Origin: Vicia villosa
Taxonomy: Eukaryota > Streptophyta > Magnoliopsida > Fabales > Fabaceae
Assembly: GCF_029867415.1 (NCBI RefSeq)
Contig: NW_026706262.1
Location: 169,045 to 233,044 of the forward strand
Direction: 5' to 3'
Length of the DNA stretch: 64,000 bases
The notes below the pieces were generated by a model, which saw nothing but the letters and a program-made list of their open reading frames with translations, ran no database searches and was not told the origin of the DNA. Within the stretch, counting starts at the first letter, position 1. Every line of letters begins with the position of its first letter. Shown here piece by piece: positions 10,779-22,982 of this stretch. The position numbers were made by a program, and so were the translations under genes.

Positions 10779-13330
10779 GTAACGCCCCAAATTTAATTAA
10801 TTAGTTAATTAAATTATTGAAGGATTTAATTATGGAATTTAAAAGAAGATTGAGAATGTATCAGATTAATTGGATTTGTCAGTGTGATTTTAAGAGGTGC
10901 ATTTGGATTATTACGTTAAAGTCAGATTCAGTCCGTTAGTCGGAGAAATAATATTAAGGATAATATTATTGTATTGGATTATTTAATTAAGTTGGATTTT
11001 GAGGTGGTGTGCTAAATAGAAAATTAGAGGTGTGAAGTTTAAGCCCATGAGATATAATAATAATAATATTATTATTGTTATTATTGGATTAAGGGAATAA
11101 ATAAAAAGAAGGATGAATTAGGATTTGTGATATTGCGGTACGGAGAAAGAGGAAAAAAATAATGAACGCACTAGGGTTTGGAAGAAGAAGATATGAGAAG
11201 AGCACAAGCCGGAACCGGAGTTGGAGTTCGATTGGAGTTAGAGCGGCCATTAAATCTAAGGTAAGGGGTGGGGTTCTAACTCTATAACCGAACTTATGAT
11301 GAAAAATATGTGGGGATTAAATTCGTAGGAAATTTATCTCGGTTTATTTGTGTGTGATTTATGTTGCAAATCGATGATTTTTATATGCTGTCGTGTGGAA
11401 TATTGTTGTTGGTGAATATATCTGCGATTGAATTGTTTTGCTGCAAATAATTATATATTGGAATTTGGTGATTTAATTTTATGGAGAAGAGAACCTGAAT
11501 CGGTACGGTAACAGACTGGAAAACGCACAGAAAAGAAAATTGAAGGCACCTATTAGAAAGGGCCACACGTGGTGGCCAAGGAATTGTGGTGGACCCACAA
11601 GGTGGAGCGGACGCCTCCCGTGGCCTATGGGTGAAGAGACGGGCGTCCTTCATATGGCAAGAGGAAGGGGACGATCGTCCTCTAGTCATGTGGGCCACTT
11701 TTCTACATTATATTGCTTTTGTAGTTTTGGCTTATCTTAATTGGAACGTCAAGAGATACAAGCCATAGATGTACTGCATTATATTATGGAACTTTAATTT
11801 TAAGAGAGAGCACATGGGTAATAGTAGAAACTAGTGGTTCTATTAAATTAGAAGGAATCGTATGCATATATAGCAGTAGATTGCAAAGTGGTAATGGTAG
11901 AAGGATCATTATAAATATCTAGAAAATTATAACATTAGAATATTTCTAGTGAAAAGTAGTAGTAATTAGATTATTTAAATTGACAGTATAATGGAAGCTT
12001 TATTTTAGTAGTAGAGAATAAATATAAGAGACTGCTAGATAATAATTTAACAGGTTTTTTGTAATAATAATTATGTAGCAGTGTGAATTAAGTGATACAT
12101 TGCAGTTCATCAAAGATACAGGAAAAATGGTTAAGTAGTAGGTTATTTTAGTAGATAGTGAGATGTCAATAATAGAGTTGGTACTAAATAGTCGAATTAG
12201 TAGATTTAAGCGGTATAATTAGTTAACCGAAATTAATTGAAAATTGTCGGAGTCAGTCGTGTATATTGGTAGGTATTTTTGGTTGGTTTGTTTTGTTATG
12301 ATTTTGTCGAATAAATTAATTTGCAGGTGCGTTTGGATTGTTTCGGGTTATGGAAATGTATTATGGATGTGTTGTTAATGAAGATGTTGTTTTTGGATAC
12401 TTGTTGCTGATTTTGTTGTTGCCAAATATATTGTTGTTGTTTTATGCAAAGTTTCAGGAAGTTTCAGCGACGATGTTTACCTCTAATTATTGGTAAATGA
12501 ATTGGTGATATAGGCTTATGCCTGGCGACGAGGATTTGTTGTTTATGTTGTATGTTGTGTGATGTGCATTATCGAGTTGCATACATTGCATATTTTGGCG
12601 ATGGCCTGGATTGGCAAATTAGCGACGAAGGCTTATGCCTTGATGCCTCTGTTTAACTGGCAATTGGCGACGGGGGCTGAAGCCCTGGGTACCACATGCA
12701 TATGCACAGTTGTGTCTCATTTGAAGTGGCATGAGTTGATTTTTGCGATGTGAAGTGATTTATAGTTTTATGACTGTGAAGTGATGATTTTGTATGATTT
12801 AATTCTAATATATTATTTATCATGCGTTTGTTTATATTGGTAGATGTCTCACCCCTTCTGAATGATGTTTCCCTTACCGTGGGAAACGGACAGGTACTCA
12901 AGATAGCGGTGGAAGTTTTGAAGTGATTTTATGAAGTCTTTAGTTGCTGTTAGTCGAGTTGGTCTCTTGCTCTGATACGTAGCACTCGAGAGGATAAAAC
13001 GATTGTTTTAAATATTAATTCTTTTGCTGAATTTTTATATGGTTTTGGTTTAAATTGTAACTTAAAGTTACCGTGCAATGATGCTACGACTTGATTTGAA
13101 TAGTTATGAAGTTTGTTGATTCCGCTGCGAGTTAATTATTGAATTTAAACAAAGCGATTTTTAGTAATGATTTGATTATCCTTTTAAATTCTTGTGCTAT
13201 GTATCTATATGAAGGCAAGTAAGCCGTAAATGTTTTTGAGATGACGAATATGTGATACCTCAAATGAACTTGTTTGAAATTTATACTCGGATTTTCTGTA
13301 TAATTTATCGGGTAGATTTGGGGTGTTACA
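10779..13330. mobile_element. Solo gypsy LTR nested in the previous one
   Basis: Begins TGTAACGCCCC and ends TTGGGGTGTTACA, flanked by the perfect 5-bp duplication TTATG (10774-10778 and 13331-13335). It is 2552 bp with no coding domain. Its termini resemble those of the host LTR but the bodies differ, so it is another family of the same general type. It is younger than its host LTR, because it interrupts it. It carries the gapped palindromes at 11637-11690 and repeated 'ggcgacg..ggcttatgcc' phrases at 12510-12690. Confidence 0.85.
11609..11690. repeat. GACG-NN-CGTC palindromes in the nested solo LTR
   Basis: AGACGGGCGTCCTT (11637-11650) and GGGGACGATCGTCC (11677-11690). The latter contains the perfect 12-bp palindrome GGACGATCGTCC at 11679-11690. 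A weaker relative GGACGCCTCC lies at 11609-11618. The core GACG-two bases-CGTC is the same as in the Athila clusters, with different spacers (GG, AT). Confidence 0.65.
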
Positions 13331-13537
13331 TTATGGGTTTCCAATAATTCGATAGAAAGTTAGGTTTTAATGTGTAAAACTGACATAGGATAATAGATTG
13401 ATGAAATTGGATGAATTCCATATTTAATGTGTGAAAAGATGGTGTTTTAGACTTAAAATCGTAGCCTGTTATGAATGAAAACGAGTGGAAAACAGACTGG
13501 TGCGAAATTGCAGATTTTTGGAGAAATACTGGTGTTT

Positions 13538-13709
13538 TGCGTATGAGAATTGGTGATACGCGTATGTGATGAGGCCATACGCGTATGAGTGTGTTCATAC
13601 GCGTATGGAAAATCTTAGTGGAAAATCAGTTCTGTTGATACGCGTATGGGATGACTGAAATGCGTATGACTTTGGGTGATACACGTATGGGAGGTGCCAT
13701 ACTCGTATG
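13538..13709. repeat. Phased array of CATACGCGTATG palindromes
   Basis: Eight copies or half-copies start at 13538 (half site), 13556, 13576, 13596, 13638, 13659, 13678 and 13698. Spacing is 18, 20, 20, 42 (twice 21), 21, 19 and 20 bp. Four carry the full ATACGCGTATG core. Others have single changes (ATGCG, ACACG, ACTCG), two of them of the kind expected from loss of methylated CpG. This is in the solo LTR 10222-15008. Confidence 0.9.
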
Positions 13710-15013
13710 GCTTCTGTGTGTTAAAATTATGTTTTGTGATTTTCTTTGAAAGTTCAAAGATGTGTAACTTTTGATCCGTAAATCCGTTTTTAGTGTCGTT
13801 TCGAGTATGATGGACCTTATGAGATAACCTATGAGTTTAAATGATGAAATGAGGTATAGATTTCAATTAATTTTGAATCATGAATTTATTGCTTGAGGAA
13901 TGATGTATTGTGCATATATGTGATGATATGTGATAGTACATGCTATGTTTTAAACATGATTCGTATGATGATTGTTTAATTGTGTGATAGATCTTATGAG
14001 ATATTTCATGTGATGATATAAGTATGATGTGAATACTTTGTTTGTTTGATGGATGATACATACTGTTTACATATACGATGAGAGGTGACAATATGAGATG
14101 TATTGAATGATGTGAATACATGTATATTCTTATTATTGATGATTATGATTAGTGTAATACATGTATGTTATGTAAAGATGGTGATGATGATTTATTTGTG
14201 ATGAATGGTGCTGATACATATGAACATACTTAATGATGATGATGATGATGATATAAGTATGTTGTGTATGTTGCATTCATTCATAGTCATTTGTTGAGGG
14301 CTGAATCCTAATGATGAGGGGATTCAGTGAAGGGCATAATTCCCAATGTGTGGAATTTGTGTTGGTAGGTCCGTATCTTGATGATGTTGGATCGGTCGGT
14401 GGGTTATTCCCATTGATGATGTTTGGTACCATATGCATAGAGTCAGTTGCATTCATATGCATGAATTTGATAATATGACTGAATGTATTTCATTTTATGC
14501 TTTGGTGATATGTGATTTGTGCGATGATGGATTATCTGAATATAGATGAATTGGGTGAATAATATAACTATTGATGTGTTGTTATTTATAATGCAATCAT
14601 ATTTGTTAATTGCGAATGAGACTCACCCTTACACTATATTTTTCAGATTGAGGATAGCAGCTTCGACTCGGTGAGGATTAGCTCATGAGTCAATGTGTCA
14701 GTTAGTGTCAGGTGTCATGCTTTGATAGATGTAACACTGGGGGACGCGATGTCTTAAATTTTGATAATAACTTTGTTTTGTTTAATTTTGTTTTGAGGAT
14801 TACAAGCATTGACGATGTGATGCTAGTTTGATGGTTTATTCCGCTGTGTAAACATGAGATATTTGATTTATGAGTTATGTAAGATGTTTCTTCAGTGAAT
14901 TCATGACATGTGACCGATGATGTTTATTTTATTATGAATTGTGACGCCCTTGTGCATGTTACTCTGATTTATTTATTTAATTGCCGCGGGGTTTAGAAGG
15001 GTGTTACAGTACC

Positions 15014-15074
15014 AGAAAATTATCTCCCTGAAGCTCACCCAATAAACAGACAGGGTGTCTGCTCTGATCCCAAT
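15014..15074 (-). mobile_element. Primer binding site end of the minus-strand copia remnant
   Basis: GCTCTGATCCCAAT at 15061-15074 read in reverse is ATTGGGATCAGAGC, close to the initiator-tRNA-Met primer binding site of copia elements. It directly precedes an LTR-like edge (TGAACTTC at 15075). It continues the sequence at 9966-10221 across the solo LTR. Confidence 0.55.
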
Positions 15075-15299
15075 TGAACTTCTCTGTTATAGTGGTAGAT
15101 ATACCATGTTAATCTTGATGCTCCAACATCAGAACATGACATCAAAACAGATGTTATGGCATGTGATCATGATACAAAATAATGGCATTCATCTTTAACT
15201 TTTGCACATAGATAAATCATATAGTGACAACCAGCACAACTCACAAATTGAAATTAATGTCTTAACTCAAACAACAATGTCATGACAGATGTCTTGACA
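15075..15299 (-). mobile_element. Copia LTR fragment (Maximus/SIRE-like)
   Basis: Starts TGAACTTC next to the primer binding site and ends GTCTTGACA at 15299, so on the minus strand it begins TGTCAAGACATCTGTCATGAC, with internal CATGACAT repeats. 225 bp is short for a SIRE-type LTR, so it may carry an internal deletion or the right edge may be a coincidence. Confidence 0.45.
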
Positions 15300-17280
15300 T
15301 CATCTGCTGACAACACACATATTTACCACACATAAAAATATGTAGAGAACAATAGAAGAATGGTAAATAACATAGAGGAATTGTTTACCCTTTATCGAGC
15401 CAAGAAGGAAGTCTACTATCATCAGTATTAGTTCAAAGCTAAACACCCATATTTTAAAACATATCGCTTGATCACTATCCATCGCTACTTCTGCTTTGAA
15501 GTCGACATCTATACCTGAGAAATTGCCATCCCACTTCCAATCACCACAGTGATAAAACACTCACACACCCTGTGACCAAGGGAACCCAAATAGCTTCTAT
15601 ATGATGTTTGTGAGGTGTTAGAATGCGAAGATTACAAATAACTTGACTGGAATTCAAAATTCGTAAGTTTATGCAAAGTGGAAAAAAATGAAGCTTTGAG
15701 TGAGGGAGTGACTTTGGGATTCTTGGTAAGTTTGATTTCAGAGGAAATGGCCTCTATTTATAGGCAAGAAGTCAGATTTGTGGGTGAAAAATTAGATCAA
15801 TTGGAGGTTCCCAACTCCAGTTGACTTTGCTTGCTTAAGGGTGAAGAAAGCTTGAAAGTTATGGTTCCAATGGCTTTAGCATGCTTTATTCAAGAACAAT
15901 AGGGAGGATACTATCATTTTAGGAGGTTGCTTGTTGGTTTTGTGATATTATAAGATCAAAAGAATAATGTATAGGATTAACACTTAAAGTTTTGTGATTA
16001 AAGTGCTTTTTCCAAAATGGAAGTCATGTCTTTAGTCTTGAAATGGAATGAAAACTTGGTTAATGATCAAAACTCTTGGAAAAATCTCTTTGGACTTGCG
16101 TAATCTTATGGTTAGAGGGAGATTTGCAGGTTATAGGACCCGTAATCAAGGATTTTGTAGGTTTGAATGTTTAGGCTCCGAGATCACTTTATGAAAATGA
16201 CCTAAAATTCAAGTTTTGAACCTCAACATCATCTCTTTGAAACTCATAGCTCAAGTATCATAAAAATGTGTTCTTATACTTTTTGAAAATCCCAAAACAT
16301 CCTCTACAACTTTCATGTTTGGAGTTTTTCTTGAATCAAAAGGGACAATTGTGAAAAATATCCTCAAACTCAAGAACTTTTATGGATCAAAACTGCCTTG
16401 AAAATTTCTCGAAGTGTTTTCTTTTGAGACATCATGTTCATGGCTTCATAACTCAGAATCCTTGCACCTTTTTGGAATCCATATTCTAGGACAAACCTGT
16501 TGTATGAAATTTTCTTTTAAATTTAATCATTGGAGCATGAAAAATGGTGGTTTGATGAAGAAGTTACAAGTCTTCAAAGTTGAGTACTTGAACATGAAAA
16601 TTCTTCATAACTTAGAAAATTTTCCATAAACCCTAATTCTAAATTTGGAACTTTTGAATGATTTTATTGATTAAACTTGATCAAATGACATCGTTAATCA
16701 TATTTTCATGATCCTTGACCTTAAAAGTACATAGTTGACCAAAATTCCAAAAGTCAAAGTTGATTCTTGAATAATTGACTTTTTCCAATTGAATTGCAAT
16801 CTTTCCAATAACAACGAATCAAACTCCTTTAGCCAAATGAATGATATGGGTGGGATATAATGAAGTACATTAGGTCCTTGAATCATTTTTTAGCCATAAA
16901 ATCATGCTTTGACCAAAAGTCAACTTCCCCAAGGAATTAGGTCAAAACCCTAATTTGTGTACCAGATGAATTTGAAAGTTGATGAACTTGTTTTGAAGCA
17001 CAATTGAGCTTGAATATTAACGAGGGGAATCACTTGAGCATGTGAGAAGCTTTAGTTCCTTTGTGAGCCACAAAACCGGAATTGTCTGAGCTTTGTTGAT
17101 CAATCACCTATCTTGTGAAACAAGTAAATAAGTAAACAATTTTTTTTTTTTGTATATTTGAGGTTAGCAAATGATGCATGAATAATTTTATATGGGGTGA
17201 ATGATGATAATGATGATCATACTCCTTTAGATTCAATGCAAATGAAGTGGGATCTTAAGGTCAAAGATTAGGGTATGACA
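15300..17280 (-). mobile_element. Ty3/gypsy LTR, minus strand, left boundary unresolved
   Basis: The right edge is GGGTATGACA (ends 17280), so on the minus strand it starts TGTCATACCC. The body resembles the LTR at 1-1571 (ccaaaattcc..aaagtcaa..gttga..ttgactttttc, accctaat blocks). A minus-strand TATA box TATAAATA (revcomp of 15755-15762) gives the promoter. I did not find a left TG edge matching the expected duplication of AAGGA (17281-17285), so part of 15300-15560 may be other DNA. No primer binding site or coding domain adjoins it. It may be a solo or truncated LTR. Confidence 0.5.
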
Positions 17281-17993
17281 AAGGAGAATTTCAAAATTTA
17301 CACTTAAGAAAATATACAAGAAATATCTCTAAGTGTAGTGAGTACTCTTGTTGTTTTCTTCATTTTCTCGTTGTTGTTGTTTCAACCACACAGTCTCACT
17401 TTATTTTGGAATTCCTTGTCCTCTTTAAATATATGTTGAATAATATATATTGTTGGAGGATTTAATTGGAAGGTGATGAATAGTACCGTTGGAGGATGGA
17501 ATTGGAAACATCATAAATTTCACAACTGTAATAATGATACAAGGTTGAGCCGGGAATTATGAAGATCCGCTGATAGTACAGTCCTTTAAGAATTCTAGTA
17601 TATTTGTCCTTTTATGTGAATATTTGATTTTACCGATTAAACATACTATCTCCAAAAATATTCTTTCAATTAGTTCTCTCAATCATTGGCTTCGTAATTG
17701 AGATGATTTGAATCTTGATCAGAATTCAGAGTCTTAATGATTAAATTTTTGAGTCCAATGAAACTAAGACTTGATATAATTAAATAATTAAAGTTTAGAT
17801 AAAAATAGAAGGCAAACGGAAAATAAGTTGCGCCGGTACGCTCTTTTAGATTGCAAAATCAATTTTATTAAAAAATGTAGTCATAAATTTAGGAGATAAT
17901 ATTGTTATTCAAATCCGTAGACTTTTTATAAAATATTAATTGTTTCTAGTATTCATAAATCAAACTTATCCAAATTATTTGAGACTTCCGTGA
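17281..17993. other. AT-rich non-coding DNA
   Basis: No ORF, repeat or element edge that I can support. 'gttggagga...aattggaa' occurs twice (17452, 17490), suggesting a small local duplication. Confidence 0.4.
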
Positions 17994-18480
17994 TATTATG
18001 TTAGAATATTATTAATTGTGAAACTAATTCATTAATATAGACTTGTATGTTTTAATCCAAGTCGATAGTTATAATGCATTGTATGTGGATTTGTCAAGAG
18101 AGAAATAATGCGTATGTGGAGTTTGTTGGGAGAGAAAATAAGAGCAACTAATTTTTGTACTAAGAAACTCTAAATTATTTTACACGGAAATATTATGTTA
18201 GAATATTATTAATTGTCAAACTTATTCATTAATATAGACTTCTATGTTTTAATCCAAGTCGATAGTTATAATGTATTGTATGTGGATTTGTTAAAAGAGA
18301 AAATAATGTGTATGTGGAATTTGTCGGGAGAGAAAATAAGTGCAACTAATTTTTGTACTAAGAAACTCTAAATTTGACACGAAAATATTATGTTAGAATA
18401 TTAATTGTGAAATTCATTAATGGATTTGTCAAGATAGAAAATAATGTGTATGTGGAATTTGTCAGGAGAGAAAATAATGT
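17994..18480. repeat. Tandem repeat, 196-bp unit, about 2.5 copies
   Basis: The marker TATTATGTTAG starts at 17994, 18191 and 18386 (periods 197 and 195). Units one and two are near identical over 'caagtcgatagttataatg...gagagaaaataag'. The third is partial and lacks about 55 bp of the unit. No coding content. Confidence 0.85.
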
Positions 18481-18489
18481 GAATGGAAT

Positions 18490-18720
18490 AGTCATGGCCC
18501 GGCTGGCTAGCTAACTGATGAATATTAAATATTTATGCTTTAAGAAGTCAAGCCACAGAAATATTTTCTTGATTTGACTTGAAGAGTATCTGTCTCATGA
18601 TCAATAATAATATAAATGATTAAATATATCTTTGGTTGGTCAAAAAGGTGTAGCTGAGATGGTAAAAAAATTGGTATAATATATCATGTGTTTTTAGATA
18701 TTAAAATAATTTCAATAACT
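18490..18720. repeat. Older duplicated segment, copy 1
   Basis: Contains 'ggctggctagct', 'ttaagaagtcaa', 'ttggtcaaaaaggtgt(a/g)gctgagatgg' and 'attaaaataatttcaataac' in the same order as 21080-21300. The two are clearly related but diverged, which indicates an older duplication with a period near 2.58 kb in which the MITE, hAT and TA tracts were placed later. Confidence 0.55.
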
Positions 18721-18816
18721 AAATTTAAGGTTTTGTTGAGATTTTATAAGACGTTAATTTTGATGCATCTTGTTAATATATTAAATGATTTTTGATTGGT
18801 GTTAAATTGTATGGAC

Positions 18817-18821
<5 letters not shown>

Positions 18822-18881
<60 letters not shown>
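18822..18881. repeat. TA microsatellite
   Basis: Uninterrupted (TA)n of about 58 bp in AT-rich DNA. Confidence 0.95.
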
Positions 18882-18884
<3 letters not shown>

Positions 18885-19412
18885 AATATAAAATATTTCT
18901 ACAATCTTCAATTTGAGCAAGAATTATAGAAGTTTTTAGGAGTGCATTCAAATGCTATATTGTCTTTTTATTCCGGTCTACCTAATACATCAATAATGAG
19001 ATATCGTAATAGTTGTCATTGACATACAATAATAAGACCACACAGTGGCAGTTGTCACTGACGTGTAACGTGATAAAACCCTGACGAACAGCACGTCAAT
19101 GTACTTGATGAATGGTACAGAAATTTCATGAATCAGATTTTCGAATCATGCCTATTTTCAAATGATCCAACTAAAATCTTTATTACGATAAGTTGAAGTT
19201 TGTAAATTAAATATTTGCACAACGACAAAGAAATTTCTATAACAATAACAACTTTACAAAGTCATATGAAAGAGTGACTCCTGCTAAACTAAGATATCTT
19301 TAGTGACAATAATCATATGAAATGTCTTATTTGTCAAGTCATCTTTAATAACTACATTCATATGAAATATCTTATCTTGTCAAATATTTCATTAGTGAAT
19401 ATTTTTAGAGAG

Positions 19413-19633
19413 AGGAGGGTTATATTTACTTCAAAATTAAGTTATTATAACTTACTCCAAATCTAAACCATTGATTATTCTGAATCTAATGGTTAAAAAT
19501 AATAAGTAATAGTTTTCTCTCTCCATATTTAATTACTTATTATTTTTAACCACTAGATTGAAAAGAATCAATGGTCTAGATTTGGAATAAGTTATAATAA
19601 CATTTCTCCTGAAGTAAATAAAACCCTTCTCCT
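19413..19633. mobile_element. Fold-back (long inverted repeat) element
   Basis: The left arm 19413-19510 and right arm 19532-19633 are inverted copies around a 21-bp loop (for example 'aaatctaaaccattgatt' against 'aatcaatggtctagattt'). It has no ORF. It is a fold-back MITE of about 220 bp. A possible flanking duplication 'tatttttag/tattttttag' is imperfect, so the superfamily is not assigned. Confidence 0.75.
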
Positions 19634-19802
19634 TAAGTCCTCTATTTTTTAGTTAATTCTAGTAATTCAAATTCTTGATGGTTTTATTTAATACATTTAT
19701 TTGTAAATATATGCAATATTTTTTTAGGTAAAATTTATTTAAATGATGCTTTTATAAAAAATTGTTATAAAAAATAAGTGAAAAATTTAATTGAAAGGTA
19801 AA
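19627..19802. repeat. 176-bp direct repeat, source copy
   Basis: Identical to 20674-20849 apart from one mismatch that I can see (AAAAATT versus AACAATT near 19759/20806). Offset is exactly 1047 bp throughout. It begins in the right end of the fold-back element and continues into unique AT-rich DNA. Confidence 0.9.
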
Positions 19803-19978
19803 TTTACTAATTGACTGGTAAATTTAATTAACTTATAACTTATAAGTAAAAATTGGTATAATATATTATGTGTTTTTAGGTATTAAAATAATTAACCAGT
19901 CCATTAAAATCAAATCTAATGGTCGTGATTCATTGTTCTCATTTCTCATAATAACCAAGTGTTCTCACTTGAGTCATC

Positions 19979-20410
<432 letters not shown>

Positions 20411-20501
20411 ACATTAATTACTTATAAGTTAATCAACTTTTAAAATTTATTATTGAAACATAAATATAATTTGAGAGGTTTATCAAAACCTTATATAAAA
20501 C

Positions 20502-21031
20502 TAGGGGTGGCAAAACGGGCGGTGGCCCGCCAGGCTGGCTCGCGCACCCGCTTAAAAATGGCGGCTTGGGTTGAGATTTTGGGACCGCCGCCCACCAAAA
20601 TTTGCTCCTCCAAAATCCGCCGCCCGCCTGAGCTCGCCCCGCTAAAGCCCGCTTCACCTATTGTTAAGCTCGTTTCTCCTTAAGTCCTCTATTTTTTAGT
20701 TAATTCTAGTAATTCAAATTCTTGATGGTTTTATTTAATACATTTATTTGTAAATATATGCAATATTTTTTTAGGTAAAATTTATTTAAATGATGCTTTT
20801 ATAAACAATTGTTATAAAAAATAAGTGAAAAATTTAATTGAAAGGTAAAAAAAAGACTATTAATCTATTAAAAAAATGAAAGAAAAATAAATTAATAAAT
20901 AGACGGGCAAGCCCGCCGCCCGCCAATCCGCCACCTTGACGGGACGGGCATGATTTTTATGCCTATTTTATTTAGCGGACATTAGGAGGGGCGAGCGCGG
21001 GGCGGGGCCGCGGCCCGTTTTGCCACCCCTA
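20502..21031. mobile_element. Non-autonomous hAT element
   Basis: Ends TAGGGGTGGCAAAACGGGC and GCCCGTTTTGCCACCCCTA. The inverted similarity extends about 28 bp (continuing through the GGCGGTGGCCCGC region). It is flanked by the perfect 8-bp duplication TATAAAAC (20494-20501 and 21032-21039). Eight-base duplications and a TAGGGGTGGCAAA end are hAT superfamily hallmarks. The 530-bp body is GC-rich at both ends (repeated 'gcccgccgcccgcc') and has an AT-rich centre that is a copy of nearby host DNA (20674-20849). No transposase. Confidence 0.9.
20674..20849. repeat. 176-bp direct repeat inside the hAT element
   Basis: Copy of 19627-19802 lying wholly inside the hAT element. It makes up the AT-rich core between the two GC-rich ends. 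The abrupt base-composition change at both edges shows that it is an insert in the element. Confidence 0.9.
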
Positions 21032-21079
21032 TATAAAACTATGATTGAATCACACAAATAATGCATTGTGGGTTGATTT

Positions 21080-21300
21080 TTCATGGCTGGCTAGCTGGTG
21101 ATTATTGGACTATGAATTAAGAAGTCAATCAAAGACAAATATTTGTTGAACAAAGTTTGTGCTTAATACGTTAAATATAATATAATTGATTACATATCTT
21201 ATTGATTGGTCAAAAAGGTGTGGCTGAGATGGTAAAAAAAATGGCATGATATTGATGTGTTTTTAAGCATTAAAATAATTTCAATAACAAAATGCCAATT
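21080..21300. repeat. Older duplicated segment, copy 2
   Basis: Diverged partner of 18490-18720, with the same landmarks in the same order. The string 'gtggctgagatggtaaa' resembles a tRNA A box, but no B box follows at the right distance, so no SINE or tRNA is called. Confidence 0.55.
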
Positions 21301-21578
21301 TAGTATTCTTTCTTTTTCAATATATTAATTTATGATCATCATTAATAATTTTATGATTCGAATTTAATAGGAAAGATTTGAGTTTTTTTTCCAAGAGATT
21401 TGATTTTTTTTTTAATATACTGTCTTGCTCAATTCTATTAGTTTGATGGATGAATATATTGAGTTATTTGAATCGATAGGATCTAATACTTATTTGTTTT
21501 TTATGTTAAATATAATTTTTATTTATAAAATCTATTTGTAAAATGAAAATAATAATGTTTTAAAAAAATAATATTTTT

Positions 21579-22617
21579 GCACCATTTCATTACACCTACA
21601 CTGTATTTCACTATTCACCTATACGGAGAACAGTGAAATAATAATATAATAATTTTTTAATATTTTTTGTTCACAAAGGGTCATAACAGGAGGATCAGCA
21701 GCGACGCCGTAATCTTTGGTGATGATTGAGAAAAAAAAAAGGTTGTACCTGCAAGGCACTCTATGCCAAAGTAAGAAAAAGAGTAAAGGTACAACTGAAA
21801 GTATGAGATTTTAGTTGAGAGTTTTCAATACCTTGCCCTCTATATGGAGAGGGCTATTTATATTGCTCTACTTAGCCTGTGAGTGGGTCAAGCTATCTTT
21901 TGGGCTGGGCGCGTTTCCAAGGCCCAAAATATAGGTAACGGTTGAACAATAAGTCTTTGTTCATCCAGGCAAACTGAACTAGCCGTTGGCGGGGACGGGA
22001 GGACTAGCATGCCTGGATGGTCCCTTATTGTAAAAGGGAAAAAGAGGAAATGTAGTCTTTGTTTCCTCGAGCGAGTGGGCCAATACTTATTGTGCCGTTT
22101 TTATATTTATGGGTGTTTTGGGTCAATTCTGATAATTGGGATAGTTCAGAAGAATTTTTCTTTACTTTTAAAATTGAGAGAATACAAAAACTAAATTACG
22201 TAATTTACTAATTTCATAACTTTATTAACCAACTTTTTATATTTCATTAGCTAACTTCATAACTATTAAAAATTTGGGCAATTTATTAAGCAACTTCATA
22301 ACTTCATTAACCAACTTTTTATATTTTATTAATCAATTTTGTTTTACTACTAAAAATTATTTTTAATTTCAGAATATTTATGAACCAACTTCATCACTTC
22401 ATTAACCAATGTTTTACACTTTAATAACCAACTTTGTTTTACTATTAAAAATCATTGTTCATATACTATTCATAAACAATGTTCATTGATACTGTTCATC
22501 GTCACTATTCACAAATATTTTTCACCATTTAATATTATTTTATTAAAAAATACTGTTCACCGTATTTATAAAGTGAACAATGTTTATGGTGTAAGTATTA
22601 GGTGTAAGAAATGGTGT
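21579..22617. mobile_element. Possible non-autonomous DNA element, about 1 kb
   Basis: The left 'gcaccatttcattacacctaca' (21579-21600) is approximately inverted at the right end 'ttaggtgtaagaaatggtgtaag' (22598-22620). Inside are degenerate 'cttcataacttcattaaccaac' repeats (22200-22440) and several 'actgttca' motifs. A distinct block at 21680-22000 contains a minus-strand TATAAATAG-like promoter (near 21857) and GC-richer sequence of unknown origin. No clear target duplication or transposase. Confidence 0.35.
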
Positions 22618-22982
22618 AAGCATAGCATTGCTGTAAATTTTATAGACGTTTTTTCTGCTATATTTTGATCTACGTATAAGTTAGGTTTTTCTCAATAATT
22701 TATTGCATTTTTTAAATACAATGTTACAATAATTATTATTAAAGAGAGAAAACAAAGGATTATATAAGTATAAAAGAAATAACGTTTTAAAAATTGTTCA
22801 ATCATATATGTAAATGACGAAATATGTATTAAAAACAAAGATAATAGCATAAAAGTAATTACAAACCCATTAAGGGATGTCAGATATAAGTGAATGTGAG
22901 AGGATAAATTCTCAAGTTTTTCACTTTAGAAAATATTCTCCAAAGTCTAAGCACCACTGAAGTTGTTCAGGTTGGACATCAG
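22618..22982. other. AT-rich non-coding DNA bordering the LINE
   Basis: No gene or element edge that I can support, apart from the LINE tail that begins at 22983. Confidence 0.4.

Larger units (their letters stand above)
10222..15008. mobile_element. Solo gypsy LTR, split by a second solo LTR
   Basis: Begins TGTAACACCCC and ends GGGTGTTACA, flanked by the perfect 5-bp duplication GTACC (10217-10221 and 15009-15013). After removing the nested insertion (10779-13330 plus one TTATG) it is about 2.23 kb. It contains no coding domain, so I read it as a solo LTR left by LTR-LTR recombination. The termini and length suit a Ty3/gypsy chromovirus (Tekay-like) LTR; that lineage call is an inference. 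Internal features are a phased CATACGCGTATG array at 13538-13709 and a stretch rich in TGATGATG around 13900-14300. Confidence 0.85.

Noticed and set aside
10222..15008. Full-length element instead of a solo LTR
   Set aside because: No PBS, PPT or coding motif inside; after removing the nested LTR, only one LTR-sized body with TG...CA ends remains.
1..17280. The LTRs at 1-1571 and ending at 17280 as the two LTRs of one element
   Set aside because: They are too diverged, the DNA between them is a stack of other elements, and no matching duplication or PBS/PPT pair was found.
18650..18700. tRNA-like A box 'gtagctgagatggtaaa' (also near 21226), possible SINE or tRNA
   Set aside because: No B box at the right distance, no cloverleaf and no poly(A) or T tail; only part of an old duplication.
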